Shown piece after piece: positions 8,167 through 15,680 of a stretch of 64,000 nt of DNA. The translations under genes and the position numbers were made by a program. The notes beneath the pieces were generated by a model. That model was not told the DNA's origin. It saw only the letters and a program-made list of their open reading frames with translations, and searched no databases. The DNA comes from Polynucleobacter corsicus (GTDB taxonomy: Bacteria; Pseudomonadota; Gammaproteobacteria; Burkholderiales; Burkholderiaceae): positions 496,001-560,000 of the forward strand of contig NZ_CP061314.1 of assembly GCF_018688255.1 (NCBI RefSeq), read 5' to 3'. Each line of letters begins with the position of its first letter. Position 1 is the stretch's first letter.

Positions 8167-9618
8167 ATGGCAAGTCTTAGCAAATCGAAGATCATTGCCC
8201 ACCGCCAGTGCCCTAAGCGCCTATGGCTGCAAATTAATCGCCCTGAGCTCATCCAAATTAGTGCAGCAACCCAGGTCAGATTTGACGAGGGCAATAAAGT
8301 CGGCGACATCGCGCGTCAAAACCATCAAGGCGGCGTATTTATAGAGACGCTTAACCGAATAGAGGCTCTCGCCCTAACTAAAGAGGCTGTGGCGAAACGG
8401 CAGACTATCTTTGAAGGCGCTTTCTTTGAAGAAGATGTCATGATTCGTGCGGATTTACTATTCCCAGAAAAAGAAAGCTATCGCTTGGTGGAGGTTAAAT
8501 CTTCTACTGGTGTGAAGAGCTATCATGTTGATGATGTCACCGTCCAAAGTTGGGTGATGGAGAAAGCAGGTTGCACGCCTACGAGCATGGCCTTGGCTTA
8601 CATCAATAATCAGTTTGTCTATCAAGGCGACGGTAATTACGAAGGCTTATTTGCTGAGGCTGACTTATCAAACCAAGTAAAGCCCAATATGCCTCAAGTG
8701 CAATCTTGGGTTGACGCAGCTAAAAAGACCTTATCTTCGCCGGTAGAGCCTGCGATTGAACCAGGTGAGCAATGCACGAACCCATTTACTTGTGACTTTA
8801 TTAGCTACTGTTCCCCGCCAGAGGAAGGCGTGGAGTACCCAGTAGAGATCTTGCCTTATGGAAAAGCTATAGCCGCTGAATTAAGAGGTGATGGCTATAA
8901 AGATTTACGTGATGTGCCTGCCGAACGCTTGAGTAATCCCAAGCACCTCAAAGTCCATGCAGCCACCCTTAGTGGTCAAGCTATCTTAGAGATAGAAGCT
9001 ATTAATCAAATACAAGCGTTGCCATATCCCCGGTATTACCTTGATTTCGAGACGATTGGTTTTGCAGTTCCCATTTGGGCGGGCACCCGTCCGTATATGC
9101 AGCTCCCGTTTCAGTGGTCATGTCATATTGAGCAGGCGGATGGATCAATTACACATCAAGAGTTTTTAGATCTTTCTGGAAACGATCCCAGAGAGATGTT
9201 TGCAAAAACATTGATAGAGGCTTTGTCTACACATGGACCAGTAATTGTTTACAACGCAGGATTTGAAGGGGCGCGTATTAAAGAGTTAGCTGCAGACTTT
9301 CCACATCTCTCTTCTGAGTTGTTTGCTATCCCCGAGCGATTCTTTGACTTGCTGCCACTGGCACGCAATCATTACTACCACCCTGACATGAAAGGCTCTT
9401 GGTCAATCAAAGAGGTCCTTCCTACGATTGCGCCTGAATTGGATTATTCAAACTTGGAGGTGAGTGATGGAGCTATGGCGCAAGAGGCGTATAAAGAAGC
9501 GATTCATACTCAAACTACTCCAGAGCGAAAAGAAGAGGTTCGGAATGCCATGCTTAAGTATTGCGAGCAGGATACGATTGCGATGGTTAAGATTGTGAAG
9601 GCTTGGAGTAGGCCTTGA
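8167..9618 (+). CDS. Cas4-like PD-(D/E)XK nuclease fused to DEDD-type exonuclease domain (DUF2779)
   Basis: A 483-residue two-domain nuclease. The N-terminal half has a Cas4/RecB-type active site, Asp96 in RADLLF and Glu109-x-Lys111 in VEVKSS, with cysteines arranged as in Fe-S Cas4 proteins: Cys15 in RQCPKRLW, then Cys203, Cys209 and Cys215 in CTNPFTCDFISYC. The C-terminal half is DUF2779, an RNase H-fold exonuclease with YYLDFETIG (Asp293, Glu295), VIVYNAGFE and a final YCEQDT. It probably degrades or processes DNA ends, perhaps of invaders. It lies six bases after the alarmone hydrolase gene and is presumably co-expressed. Activity is inferred from motifs. Confidence 0.82.
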   Translation: MASLSKSKIIAHRQCPKRLWLQINRPELIQISAATQVRFDEGNKVGDIARQNHQGGVFIETLNRIEALALTKEAVAKRQTIFEGAFFEEDVMIRADLLFPEKESYRLVEVKSSTGVKSYHVDDVTVQSWVMEKAGCTPTSMALAYINNQFVYQGDGNYEGLFAEADLSNQVKPNMPQVQSWVDAAKKTLSSPVEPAIEPGEQCTNPFTCDFISYCSPPEEGVEYPVEILPYGKAIAAELRGDGYKDLRDVPAERLSNPKHLKVHAATLSGQAILEIEAINQIQALPYPRYYLDFETIGFAVPIWAGTRPYMQLPFQWSCHIEQADGSITHQEFLDLSGNDPREMFAKTLIEALSTHGPVIVYNAGFEGARIKELAADFPHLSSELFAIPERFFDLLPLARNHYYHPDMKGSWSIKEVLPTIAPELDYSNLEVSDGAMAQEAYKEAIHTQTTPERKEEVRNAMLKYCEQDTIAMVKIVKAWSRP

Positions 9619-9640
9619 GAAGACAAAGTGAAAATTGCAA

Positions 9641-10906
9641 TTAACTTTTTTCGATCTGAGAATCTTTAATGAAGCCAATTGGATGGCCATTAACGCTATA
9701 GCCCGGTATTGGAAAGACGCTTCGAAGAGTGTCAGCAAACAATATAACGGCTCCCGTTTCTTTATTTATTAAACCTCGCTCAGTTTTAATCCACAATATT
9801 TTTTCGGGCAAAATTTCAGATACCGGTGTAGTTAAATGAGTTTGACTATTCGTTACTGCTGGCAATGACTCCGCCTTATGTGCGCCATACCTATGCATAT
9901 GAAGATTATCTTCATCCCAAGGTTGTGATGAAAGCCAGCTCTCGTACTCGCGATTATTCTTTGATAGCGAAGATACTGGTTTATTGGTCTTGGAGGATGC
10001 TTTAGAGGCGCAATAACCTGAGCAGGTTTTGGTGCCGTTGTTGATGAATGGATTTTTGCAAAAACTACAGTATTGGATGTAATCTCGTGAAGGTTGTGAG
10101 ACCTCATTTTTTATACTATTTGAGGTATTGTGTTGTTTTTTCTTGAGTTCAACCCTAACTGGAAGACTAAATTCCTTAATAAAGTCCTGAACTTTTCCTA
10201 GAGATTTGTTCCAGCTTAAATAATGCGCTAATAACAGGACGGCATTGCCTAATATCAGCTCATTCGAATTCGTTGCGTGCTTCAGAAATTTTTTATCTAA
10301 TAGAGTCTCAAGGTGTTGTGATTCTTGATGATATGAAAGCAATAGACTCATCACAGTTACAAAATACAAATTATTTTCGCCATAAGTGGTACTTAAGTGA
10401 CCATATATTGGACATATGGCCTCCTCAAGATCTTCCAATGACTCATCTATCGATAGATTGATAGGGTCTGAAAGGGCTACTAAAAGCTTTTCAGAAAGCT
10501 TATCGATATTCCCAATTTTTAATTTTTCAATAGATATTCTTGCGGCAAATCCAAGTGTATCCGACATTGAATTTGCTAATGACCTACCTAAAACTTTTTC
10601 AAAACTCCTTGTTATTTCATTTCTGAAGTGTTGGTTAAATTCACTCATTTTTTGTAGCCTGGCCAAGCTATCTCCCTTGCCGGCTTCGTTATTCTCGCTA
10701 GGGGTTCTTAGGTCGCAGCTGTCAAATTTGCCAGCATAGTGGGAGAAGAAGTGTGTTGTAGAGTGCTGAGATGGCACCCACATTTCTTTTTTAAAGACCT
10801 GCTCAAAACATTCTGGGCAAACTAGTTGATCATCTAAATTTTGACGATATTGAGCGGAATCCGCATAGACATTTTTTCGGTTAAGGAGGCTGTACGCATA
10901 TTCCAT
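9641..10906 (-). CDS. CoiA-like zinc-finger protein of unknown function
   Basis: A 421-residue cytoplasmic protein. The first 70 residues resemble the N-terminus of competence protein CoiA and relatives (AYSLLNRKNVYAD, VCPECFEQVFKKE, then THFFSHYAG...CDL), a Cys/His cluster that may bind zinc. The middle (about 75-260) is helical. A second zinc-ribbon-like cluster, CSFCKNPF...CSGYC, lies near residue 290, followed by a disordered stretch and a conserved-looking C-terminus. It is convergent with the DUF2779 gene (22 bases apart). Its promoter must lie in 10907-10990, back to back with the candidate small RNA promoter. A role in DNA processing is only a guess from the CoiA resemblance. Confidence 0.6.
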   Translation of the reverse strand: MEYAYSLLNRKNVYADSAQYRQNLDDQLVCPECFEQVFKKEMWVPSQHSTTHFFSHYAGKFDSCDLRTPSENNEAGKGDSLARLQKMSEFNQHFRNEITRSFEKVLGRSLANSMSDTLGFAARISIEKLKIGNIDKLSEKLLVALSDPINLSIDESLEDLEEAICPIYGHLSTTYGENNLYFVTVMSLLLSYHQESQHLETLLDKKFLKHATNSNELILGNAVLLLAHYLSWNKSLGKVQDFIKEFSLPVRVELKKKQHNTSNSIKNEVSQPSRDYIQYCSFCKNPFINNGTKTCSGYCASKASSKTNKPVSSLSKNNREYESWLSSQPWDEDNLHMHRYGAHKAESLPAVTNSQTHLTTPVSEILPEKILWIKTERGLINKETGAVILFADTLRSVFPIPGYSVNGHPIGFIKDSQIEKS

Positions 10907-10988
10907 TCAAATTTCTCTTGTTTGTCTGAGGTAGTTATGAATTGGTTTGGTTAGGCATCAATTTAGCCTGTAGAGCTTATTTTTTTAA

Positions 10989-11018
10989 TTGACAAAACAC
11001 AATGCAAGTCACCATAAT
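10989..11018 (+). promoter_or_regulatory. Sigma-70 promoter of candidate small RNA
   Basis: Perfect -35 TTGACA at 10989-10994, 18 bases, then CATAAT at 11013-11018 (five of six consensus bases). Transcription would begin near 11025. No start codon with a ribosome-binding site follows before the terminator at 11117. Confidence 0.65.
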
Positions 11019-11024
11019 CAACTT

Positions 11025-11142
11025 TACATCAAGAGATGGCTTTGTCGCCACAGCAACCTGCTAACGCTAGTAAGGTGCTAAAAAGATGAGACCCCTTTGG
11101 GGTAATCAAAAGCGACAAACCCACCACATTGGTGGGTTTTTT
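11025..11142 (+). ncRNA. Candidate structured small RNA or 5' leader
   Basis: A transcript from the promoter at 10989 would run about 115 nt to a strong intrinsic terminator. TTTGTCGC at 11041-11048 is perfectly complementary to GCGACAAA at 11112-11119 and would close the structure. Inside it an ACCCC-TTT-GGGGT hairpin forms (around 11091-11103). The closing strand overlaps the left arm of the terminator stem (11117-11125), so the two pairings compete, an arrangement typical of attenuators and riboswitches. I recognise no known RNA family. If the terminator is read through, the next gene starts at 11231. Confidence 0.55.
11117..11142 (+). terminator. Intrinsic terminator
   Basis: Nine-bp perfect stem AAACCCACC (11117-11125) and GGTGGGTTT (11131-11139) with a five-base loop, running into a T tract. 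Confidence 0.85.
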
Positions 11143-11161
11143 GTTGGGCTAGCATCCTCTA

Positions 11162-11176
11162 GCTCAATATTTGAGC
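11162..11176. promoter_or_regulatory. Island box 2: GCTCA-ATATT-TGAGC
   Basis: Exact copy of the shared gapped palindrome, 54 bases upstream of the five-gene cluster beginning at 11231 and just after the small RNA terminator. Confidence 0.75.
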
Positions 11177-11230
11177 CTCCCAGTCTTGATAATTTCTTTG
11201 TAGAGATTAATCAATTTATTTGGAGGTCTT

Positions 11231-11593
11231 ATGCGTAATTACACATATCTAGGCGGCGCCCGTTTTACAGTAAATAATTTATTTCGTAGTCTGCGGTTTG
11301 ATATTGATCGCTTGGATATGAGCTGGGTAGACGGAGAGAAGCCAGAGTTCTGCAGGGGATTGCGTGTTGTTGATAACGATGAGGTTAATACGGTAACCGT
11401 TGATGGTGAGGATGGGGATAACTTGATCTATAGCCTCACCTATATCTTTAGTAAAGAGGACGGTGCTGATAACTTTAGAGCGGCTACCGATGAATACCTC
11501 AAAGTTGCACTAGAGACTAAGGAATTCTTGGTTACTAGCCAAAAAAAAGATCCCGAAGGAAAGCCTGAGGTAGTGGAGGCTCTAATCCACTAG
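11231..11593 (+). CDS. Hypothetical protein, first gene of a small-protein cluster
   Basis: A 120-residue acidic soluble protein starting MRNYTYLGGARFTVNNLFRS, with TGGAGG seven bases before the ATG. The pattern is mostly beta-strand with a C-terminal helix. There is no signal peptide, membrane segment or recognisable motif, and I do not recognise the family. It lies directly downstream of island box 2 and heads a run of five same-strand genes to 13179. The 80-base gap to the next gene contains a separate ribosome-binding site. Confidence 0.6.
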   Translation: MRNYTYLGGARFTVNNLFRSLRFDIDRLDMSWVDGEKPEFCRGLRVVDNDEVNTVTVDGEDGDNLIYSLTYIFSKEDGADNFRAATDEYLKVALETKEFLVTSQKKDPEGKPEVVEALIH

Positions 11594-11673
11594 GTTCATA
11601 AAGAAGTAAGGGCGGAGTTAAACCGAATTGCCAAGCCCAAACATTTGTCAAATTGGCTAAATAGGAGAAGCAA

Positions 11674-11958
11674 ATGAATTTTCAATTAATAAGCGTTGAA
11701 TTACATTCCGATGAGCTCAAGAAGTTTGATCCAGCAGAGCAAGGACTCTCTGAGTATCGATACACCGGTATAGCAATAGAGGATGGTGGCAGGTATTACT
11801 ACTGGGCAAAAGGTGTAAGCCTAGAAATAAAAGACTGGGAGTACGCCAATATCAAGCTCAATCCAAAGCTGTATTACTTCTCGACGGCCTTGAAGCTGCA
11901 TCATCGTATTAGCAGGGCGTTAGACGCCGCAACATTTACAGAACTAGCCAGGAGATAA
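11674..11958 (+). CDS. Small hypothetical protein
   Basis: A 94-residue protein starting MNFQLISVELHSDELKKFDP, preceded by AGGAGAAG. Rich in aromatic residues (YYYWAKG, YYFST), predicted mixed alpha/beta, with a helical, basic C-terminus. It ends two bases before the next gene, so it belongs to the 11231-13179 cluster. No family recognised. Confidence 0.6.
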   Translation: MNFQLISVELHSDELKKFDPAEQGLSEYRYTGIAIEDGGRYYYWAKGVSLEIKDWEYANIKLNPKLYYFSTALKLHHRISRALDAATFTELARR

Positions 11959-11960
11959 CG

Positions 11961-12257
11961 ATGTCACACTTAAAACCAGGAACCTTATGTGTCATCGTTG
12001 GTGGTTGCCCCGAAAACCTTGGATTGATAGTTGAGGTTGTCTGCCATCTTGGAAGGCATGATGGCCGTGAGGATGCATATGAGATTAAAACGGTGACTAG
12101 CCGTAAATTTAACCAAATGTGGCGTGGAAGTAGGTTGGTTAAAGGCTACTCCACGGAGGCTATCACCGATAGACATAAGTTGAGGCCACTGGTAAACCTT
12201 GGAGATGAGCCTCCAATGGCAGAAGCCCAAGAAAAACTCGATGAACTCGCGGTATGA
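11961..12257 (+). CDS. Small SH3/KOW-like hypothetical protein (paralogue family A)
   Basis: A 98-residue protein starting MSHLKPGTLCVIVGGCPENLGLIVEVV. The motif hydrophobic-x-hydrophobic-x-x-x-C/F-P-E/P-N-L-G-x-I-V is shared with the genes at 14944 and 15314, so this is one of three paralogues in the island. The pattern (short beta-strands, then LRPL after a variable loop) recalls a small SH3 or KOW-type barrel. Its stop overlaps the next start by four bases (ATGA). Function unknown. Confidence 0.65.
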   Translation: MSHLKPGTLCVIVGGCPENLGLIVEVVCHLGRHDGREDAYEIKTVTSRKFNQMWRGSRLVKGYSTEAITDRHKLRPLVNLGDEPPMAEAQEKLDELAV

Positions 12258-12709
12258 CTGACCGCGACCACAATATCCCCCTTGAGTTAGTAAAGGCTTA
12301 CCAGGAAGCGCTATATGTGATTCATGGAGAGGGTGGAGATATCTCGCTCAGGGCGAGCCAACCAAGTCTAGAGTTAGCCTCCTTAATGAAAATGTATGGA
12401 GTAAAGAGTGCTGCATTGCTGACGGCGTTCAATCCTCACAGCATTCTTGCGACTGCAGAGGTTAATGTCAGTAATCACAACGCCTTAATTGATGACATTC
12501 ATACTCTTGGACTCAAGCTGATTTCTGGGGAGGGAGGCGACCCATCACGCATTTGGCCTAGTGAGCCAAGTGTTCTTGTACTGGACATCTCTCGTCAAAA
12601 TGCAGACCTACTGGCGGATCGATATAGGCAAAATGCCTATCTATGGATTTCGGGCGATGAAGGTTTGGTGAATCTCAATTTGCGCTATCCCGTTGGAGGA
12701 CCTCATTAA
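12254..12709 (+). CDS. DUF3293 family protein
   Basis: A 151-residue protein with the hallmarks of DUF3293: ELVKAYQEALYVI at the start, a central SAALLTAFNPHSILATAEVNVSN segment, GEGGDPSRIWPSEPSVLVLDI, and RQNAYLWISGDE near the end. The biochemical role of the family is not known to me. Start and stop overlap both neighbours (four bases before, one base after), so translation is coupled with the SH3-like gene and the HD-domain gene. Confidence 0.8.
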   Translation: MTDRDHNIPLELVKAYQEALYVIHGEGGDISLRASQPSLELASLMKMYGVKSAALLTAFNPHSILATAEVNVSNHNALIDDIHTLGLKLISGEGGDPSRIWPSEPSVLVLDISRQNADLLADRYRQNAYLWISGDEGLVNLNLRYPVGGPH

Positions 12710-13179
12710 TGAAAACTGAATATGACCGCTCTGGGTTGATTGCCCTCATCAGATCTGAATTTAAGCTCGACTGGCAAGGCATTCATGGCGCCAATCATTG
12801 GGCGCGGGTATTGCACCATGGAAAAAATATTGGAGGTTTGCGTAAGGCTGACCTCCTAGTGGTCGAGCTCTTCGGATTTTTGCATGACAGCTGTCGCTTA
12901 AATGATGGGCGAGATCCAATGCACGGGCAGCGCGCTGCGGACTTTGCTCATGGTATTCATGGGGATTTCTATAAACTTCAGCCAAAGCAGCTTGATTCTC
13001 TTTGTTATGCGATGAAGCATCACTCTGGTGGCGAGGTATCTACCGATGCAACTATCCAGACTTGCTGGGATTCGGATCGGCTAGATTTAGGAAGGGTGGG
13101 GATATTTCCATCCCCGAAATTCCTGTCTCAAGAGGCAAGCTTATTTATTGATTTGGCTAACGATTGGAGCATCCGTTAG
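12709..13179 (+). CDS. HD-domain-like phosphohydrolase
   Basis: A 156-residue protein with an HD-type metal site: HGANHWARVLHHG (first His), ELFGFLHDSCR (the His-Asp pair), HGQRAADFA, YAMKHHSGG and CWDSDRLDLGRVG (final Asp). This is the order expected of small HD hydrolases acting on nucleotides or phosphoesters; the substrate is unknown. The TAATG junction with the DUF3293 gene shows translational coupling. It is the last gene of the box-2 cluster. Confidence 0.78.
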   Translation: MKTEYDRSGLIALIRSEFKLDWQGIHGANHWARVLHHGKNIGGLRKADLLVVELFGFLHDSCRLNDGRDPMHGQRAADFAHGIHGDFYKLQPKQLDSLCYAMKHHSGGEVSTDATIQTCWDSDRLDLGRVGIFPSPKFLSQEASLFIDLANDWSIR

Positions 13180-13198
13180 ATTATTACGAGTAAATCAT

Positions 13199-13666
13199 CT
13201 AATCAAGATTAAGTTCAATTCTTGCTTTGCCAGATTCAATAAGCTGCTTAGCAGATTCAACGCTAGCCTTGTCAAGAATTCGTTCGCTTATTGGAGTGGA
13301 GGAGTTAATAAACTGCTTGCTCACAGGATGCAGTCCAAAGGCGGCCATTTTTGGGAGCATTTGATTAAGCGAGTTTGTAATCGCAAATTTAGTCTCTTCA
13401 CTTAGTTCAATCGCTGCAAAGCTAGCTGGAGCTCCAAGTGGACTGTTAAACATGGGGGTGTAATAATGGTATAGGCCATCGATGCCGAGGGAAAAATCAA
13501 ATTTCTCATTTACCTTAATTTCATCTAGCTTAAGAGAAAATTTCCCGCTAAAGTACTTCCAATCAAATTCTATTTCATCAACGACTATTGTTCTGGGCGT
13601 AGAAAATCTCTGCATATTTTTCGCTACCCATTCATGAACCTTTTTTACATGCTCGCTTCTATCCAT
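13199..13666 (-). CDS. Hypothetical protein downstream of the WYL regulator
   Basis: A 155-residue soluble protein starting MDRSEHVKKVHEWVAKNMQR. Predicted mixed alpha/beta with an amphipathic C-terminal helix. No motif recognised. It starts two bases after the WYL regulator stop on the same strand, so the two are almost certainly co-transcribed; it may be a partner or the regulated product. It is convergent with the HD-domain gene. Confidence 0.6.
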   Translation of the reverse strand: MDRSEHVKKVHEWVAKNMQRFSTPRTIVVDEIEFDWKYFSGKFSLKLDEIKVNEKFDFSLGIDGLYHYYTPMFNSPLGAPASFAAIELSEETKFAITNSLNQMLPKMAAFGLHPVSKQFINSSTPISERILDKASVESAKQLIESGKARIELNLD

Positions 13667-13668
13667 TT

Positions 13669-14646
13669 TTAATCCTTAGAATAATTTTCCATTGCATTTT
13701 TGAGCTCATCTTTGATGCGCTTTTTGAGGCTTGCTGGACCAATCACTTCAACTCCAGACCCATGCTTTAGGATATCCATGACTAGCTCTGGATCTTGGTT
13801 GTAATCAAACTCTAAGTTAAAAAAGCCCTCTTTATCAAAGCTACCGACTTGCTGGCCATGCCAATGCTCACCAGATACCCACCTTGCATGCTCAGGAGTA
13901 AAACGTAGTTTGGCTCTTTGGGTTGCCTTACCTGAGAAGATTCCATAGCTCTCCGCAAAGTGCTCTTGGCATTGTTTATCAGATACCTCTTCAGCTTTCT
14001 TGTTCGATAAGGTTGCCTTACGAATGCCATCTACGGCAAAACTCCGTAAATCATTACGCATATGGCAATAAGCATCTAGGTACCAGTTCTCGCGGTAATA
14101 GATAAGACGCTGGGGTGAGATTTCCCGGTCTGTATTCTCATCCTTGCCCTTGGAGTAATAGGTAATCTCAAGGCGATTACGCTTTAAGAGGGCAGCACCA
14201 ATTTCCGAGAAATTTTCAATGGAGTTCTTGCGTGAACCCATGCCGATCACTTTAATACGCTTACGTAGTTCTTTGGCACTGGTTTCACTCTGACCTAAGA
14301 TCCCATCAATAATGGCTGTAAGAGGCTCAATATGAGGTCCAATGAGACCGCCTTGGTCAAGAGAGGAGAGTAAGTGCTGCATCAGGACTAAAGCAGTGGC
14401 TTCCTTTTCAGAGAACCAAAGCCCTGGCATCTCAATGCGCTCTTCAGCATCGGAGTTTTCAAACTTGTAGCCACCCATGAAGCGGTCATACACGATAGAG
14501 GCCTGCATACGACTGCGAAGGTACTCAAGATCGCGCTTAAAGGTCGCAGGAGAGATTTCCAGTTCGGACAAGAAATCCTCTCGAGAAACGCATTTACGCT
14601 GCTGAATCATGTACTTAATACGATGCAACCGTTCCATATCGCTCAT
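13669..14646 (-). CDS. WYL-domain transcriptional regulator (BrxR/CapW-like)
   Basis: A 325-residue regulator: N-terminal winged helix-turn-helix (1-60, with REDFLSELEISPATFKRDLEY), WYL domain (about 145-212) containing the literal Trp188-Tyr189-Leu190 in ENWYLDAYC and a ligand-site Arg in RSFAVDG, and a C-terminal WCX-like extension. Relatives such as BrxR and CapW repress antiphage systems and respond to nucleic-acid signals. Island box 3 lies 56 bases upstream of its start, just above a TATAAA that would serve as its -10, which suggests autoregulation. I infer that this protein reads the GCTCA-N5-TGAGC boxes across the island. A MerR protein in the island is the alternative reader. Confidence 0.88.
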   Translation of the reverse strand: MSDMERLHRIKYMIQQRKCVSREDFLSELEISPATFKRDLEYLRSRMQASIVYDRFMGGYKFENSDAEERIEMPGLWFSEKEATALVLMQHLLSSLDQGGLIGPHIEPLTAIIDGILGQSETSAKELRKRIKVIGMGSRKNSIENFSEIGAALLKRNRLEITYYSKGKDENTDREISPQRLIYYRENWYLDAYCHMRNDLRSFAVDGIRKATLSNKKAEEVSDKQCQEHFAESYGIFSGKATQRAKLRFTPEHARWVSGEHWHGQQVGSFDKEGFFNLEFDYNQDPELVMDILKHGSGVEVIGPASLKKRIKDELKNAMENYSKD

Positions 14647-14701
14647 TGCAGCCCCTCGAAATTACAGTATTTATTGATTTTATAACTTTAATCAATTTAA
14701 G

Positions 14702-14716
14702 GCTCATCTGGTGAGC
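14702..14716. promoter_or_regulatory. Island box 3: GCTCA-TCTGG-TGAGC
   Basis: Exact copy of the shared gapped palindrome (half-sites extend to GGCTCA / TGAGCC), placed between the WYL gene and the rightward 14759 operon: 56 bases from the former start, 43 from the latter. Confidence 0.8.
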
Positions 14717-14758
14717 CTGCAGCTTATTAACCTAATCCTAATAAATAAGGAGGATGAG

Positions 14759-14944
14759 ATGGTCAAGGTAATAGGTTTATTTGTAATGTTTATTAGCTTC
14801 TATGGCTTACAGAACGGCGGATTTGACCTTGGGCTAGCCCAAGCCTTTTTAGTCGGCCTCTTTATGTTCTTTAGTGAGGCACTCTTTGCCCACTTCTTTT
14901 TTGTGCAGCGCGAAAAAGTGCGTGCTAAGTACCGGAGAAGATAA
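14759..14944 (+). CDS. Small membrane protein
   Basis: A 61-residue protein with two hydrophobic helices (VIGLFVMFISFYG and LAQAFLVGLFMFFSEALFAHFFF) and a basic tail RAKYRRR, so probably an inner-membrane hairpin. I choose ATG 14759, which has AAGGAGG five bases upstream. Its stop overlaps the next start by one base. No family recognised. Confidence 0.65.
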   Translation: MVKVIGLFVMFISFYGLQNGGFDLGLAQAFLVGLFMFFSEALFAHFFFVQREKVRAKYRRR

Positions 14945-15327
14945 TGCTAAAAATGGCCAAACTAAACTGCAGCGTGGGCGACCTTGCTATTACGGTGAGA
15001 TGTAGCTTTCCTGAGAACCTGGGCAATATTGTGCGGATCATTTCAGCTGAAGGATTTCAGGAGTGGCAGGGGCATGACAAGTTGCTCTATACCTGGAATG
15101 TAGATGTAGCTACAGAGGATGGTTATTTGTACTACCAAGGTGAAGAAGGGTTGGAGCCCTACAAAAGTGGACCAGTTCCCGATATTTATCTCCGAAGACT
15201 AACGCCACCCCAAGGCTATCTGATGGAAGAGTTTTCTGATTCAGAGCAGTTGCAGATGGATTTTCATCAAACGGAAGTCTTGGAAAATGAAAAGACTGAG
15301 GAGTTTGTTAAAAATGCGCAAGCTTAA
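14944..15327 (+). CDS. Small SH3/KOW-like protein (paralogue family A)
   Basis: A 127-residue protein sharing with its downstream neighbour the pattern KLNCSVGDLAITVRCSFPENLGNIVRII, W-x-V-x-V in the middle, and SGPVPDIYLRRLTPPQGYL near the end. The core looks like a small beta barrel. It is a tandem duplicate of the 15314 gene and a more distant relative of the 11961 gene. The TAATG junction couples it to the small membrane protein upstream. Function unknown. Confidence 0.68.
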   Translation: MLKMAKLNCSVGDLAITVRCSFPENLGNIVRIISAEGFQEWQGHDKLLYTWNVDVATEDGYLYYQGEEGLEPYKSGPVPDIYLRRLTPPQGYLMEEFSDSEQLQMDFHQTEVLENEKTEEFVKNAQA

Positions 15328-15643
15328 TTGTGAGCTCGGATCCATTGCGATTACCGTAAACGCAAAATTTACACCTAACTTAGGCAAAATTGTCAGGGTC
15401 ATTGATTCTTATGGAATGATGCCTTGGCATGGATTAGAGGGCTTGGTACAAGTTTGGCGAGTCGAAGTAGTTTGCTCGGAAAGTGTCCTACATTACCTTT
15501 ATCCCAAGCGTCATCATTTAGAAGTTACATTCTCTGGACCCGTTCCGGACTGTTATCTCAGGCCTATCGTTCCACCAAGCGGTCAACTAAGCTTTGATTT
15601 TGATGAGGATGTCTTGATGACGATTGAGGAGTCTGCGCTTTAA
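15314..15643 (+). CDS. Small SH3/KOW-like protein (paralogue family A, tandem copy)
   Basis: A 109-residue tandem paralogue of the preceding gene: MRKLNCELGSIAITVNAKFT, then NLGKIVRVID and SGPVPDCYLRPIVPPSGQL. The start at 15314 lies 14 bases inside the upstream gene, in another frame, and matches the paralogue's start (KLNC). Both copies end with an acidic, less conserved tail. Function unknown. Confidence 0.66.
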   Translation: MRKLNCELGSIAITVNAKFTPNLGKIVRVIDSYGMMPWHGLEGLVQVWRVEVVCSESVLHYLYPKRHHLEVTFSGPVPDCYLRPIVPPSGQLSFDFDEDVLMTIEESAL

Positions 15644-15680
15644 GCAATCACATCACTTAATGCTCTTATGGGGAATCCTA

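Noticed and set aside
8240..8260. TGAGCTCA-type sites as further island boxes
   Set aside because: They have overlapping half-sites in the opposite order (TGAGCTCA), lie in coding sequence and lack the N5 spacer.
11025..11142. A known riboswitch (TPP, glycine, cobalamin, c-di-GMP, ZTP, fluoride)
   Set aside because: None of the conserved signatures of these classes was found in the candidate RNA.
13148..13405. Plus-strand open frame overlapping the 13199-13666 gene
   Set aside because: Composition and lack of ribosome-binding site fit an antisense shadow.
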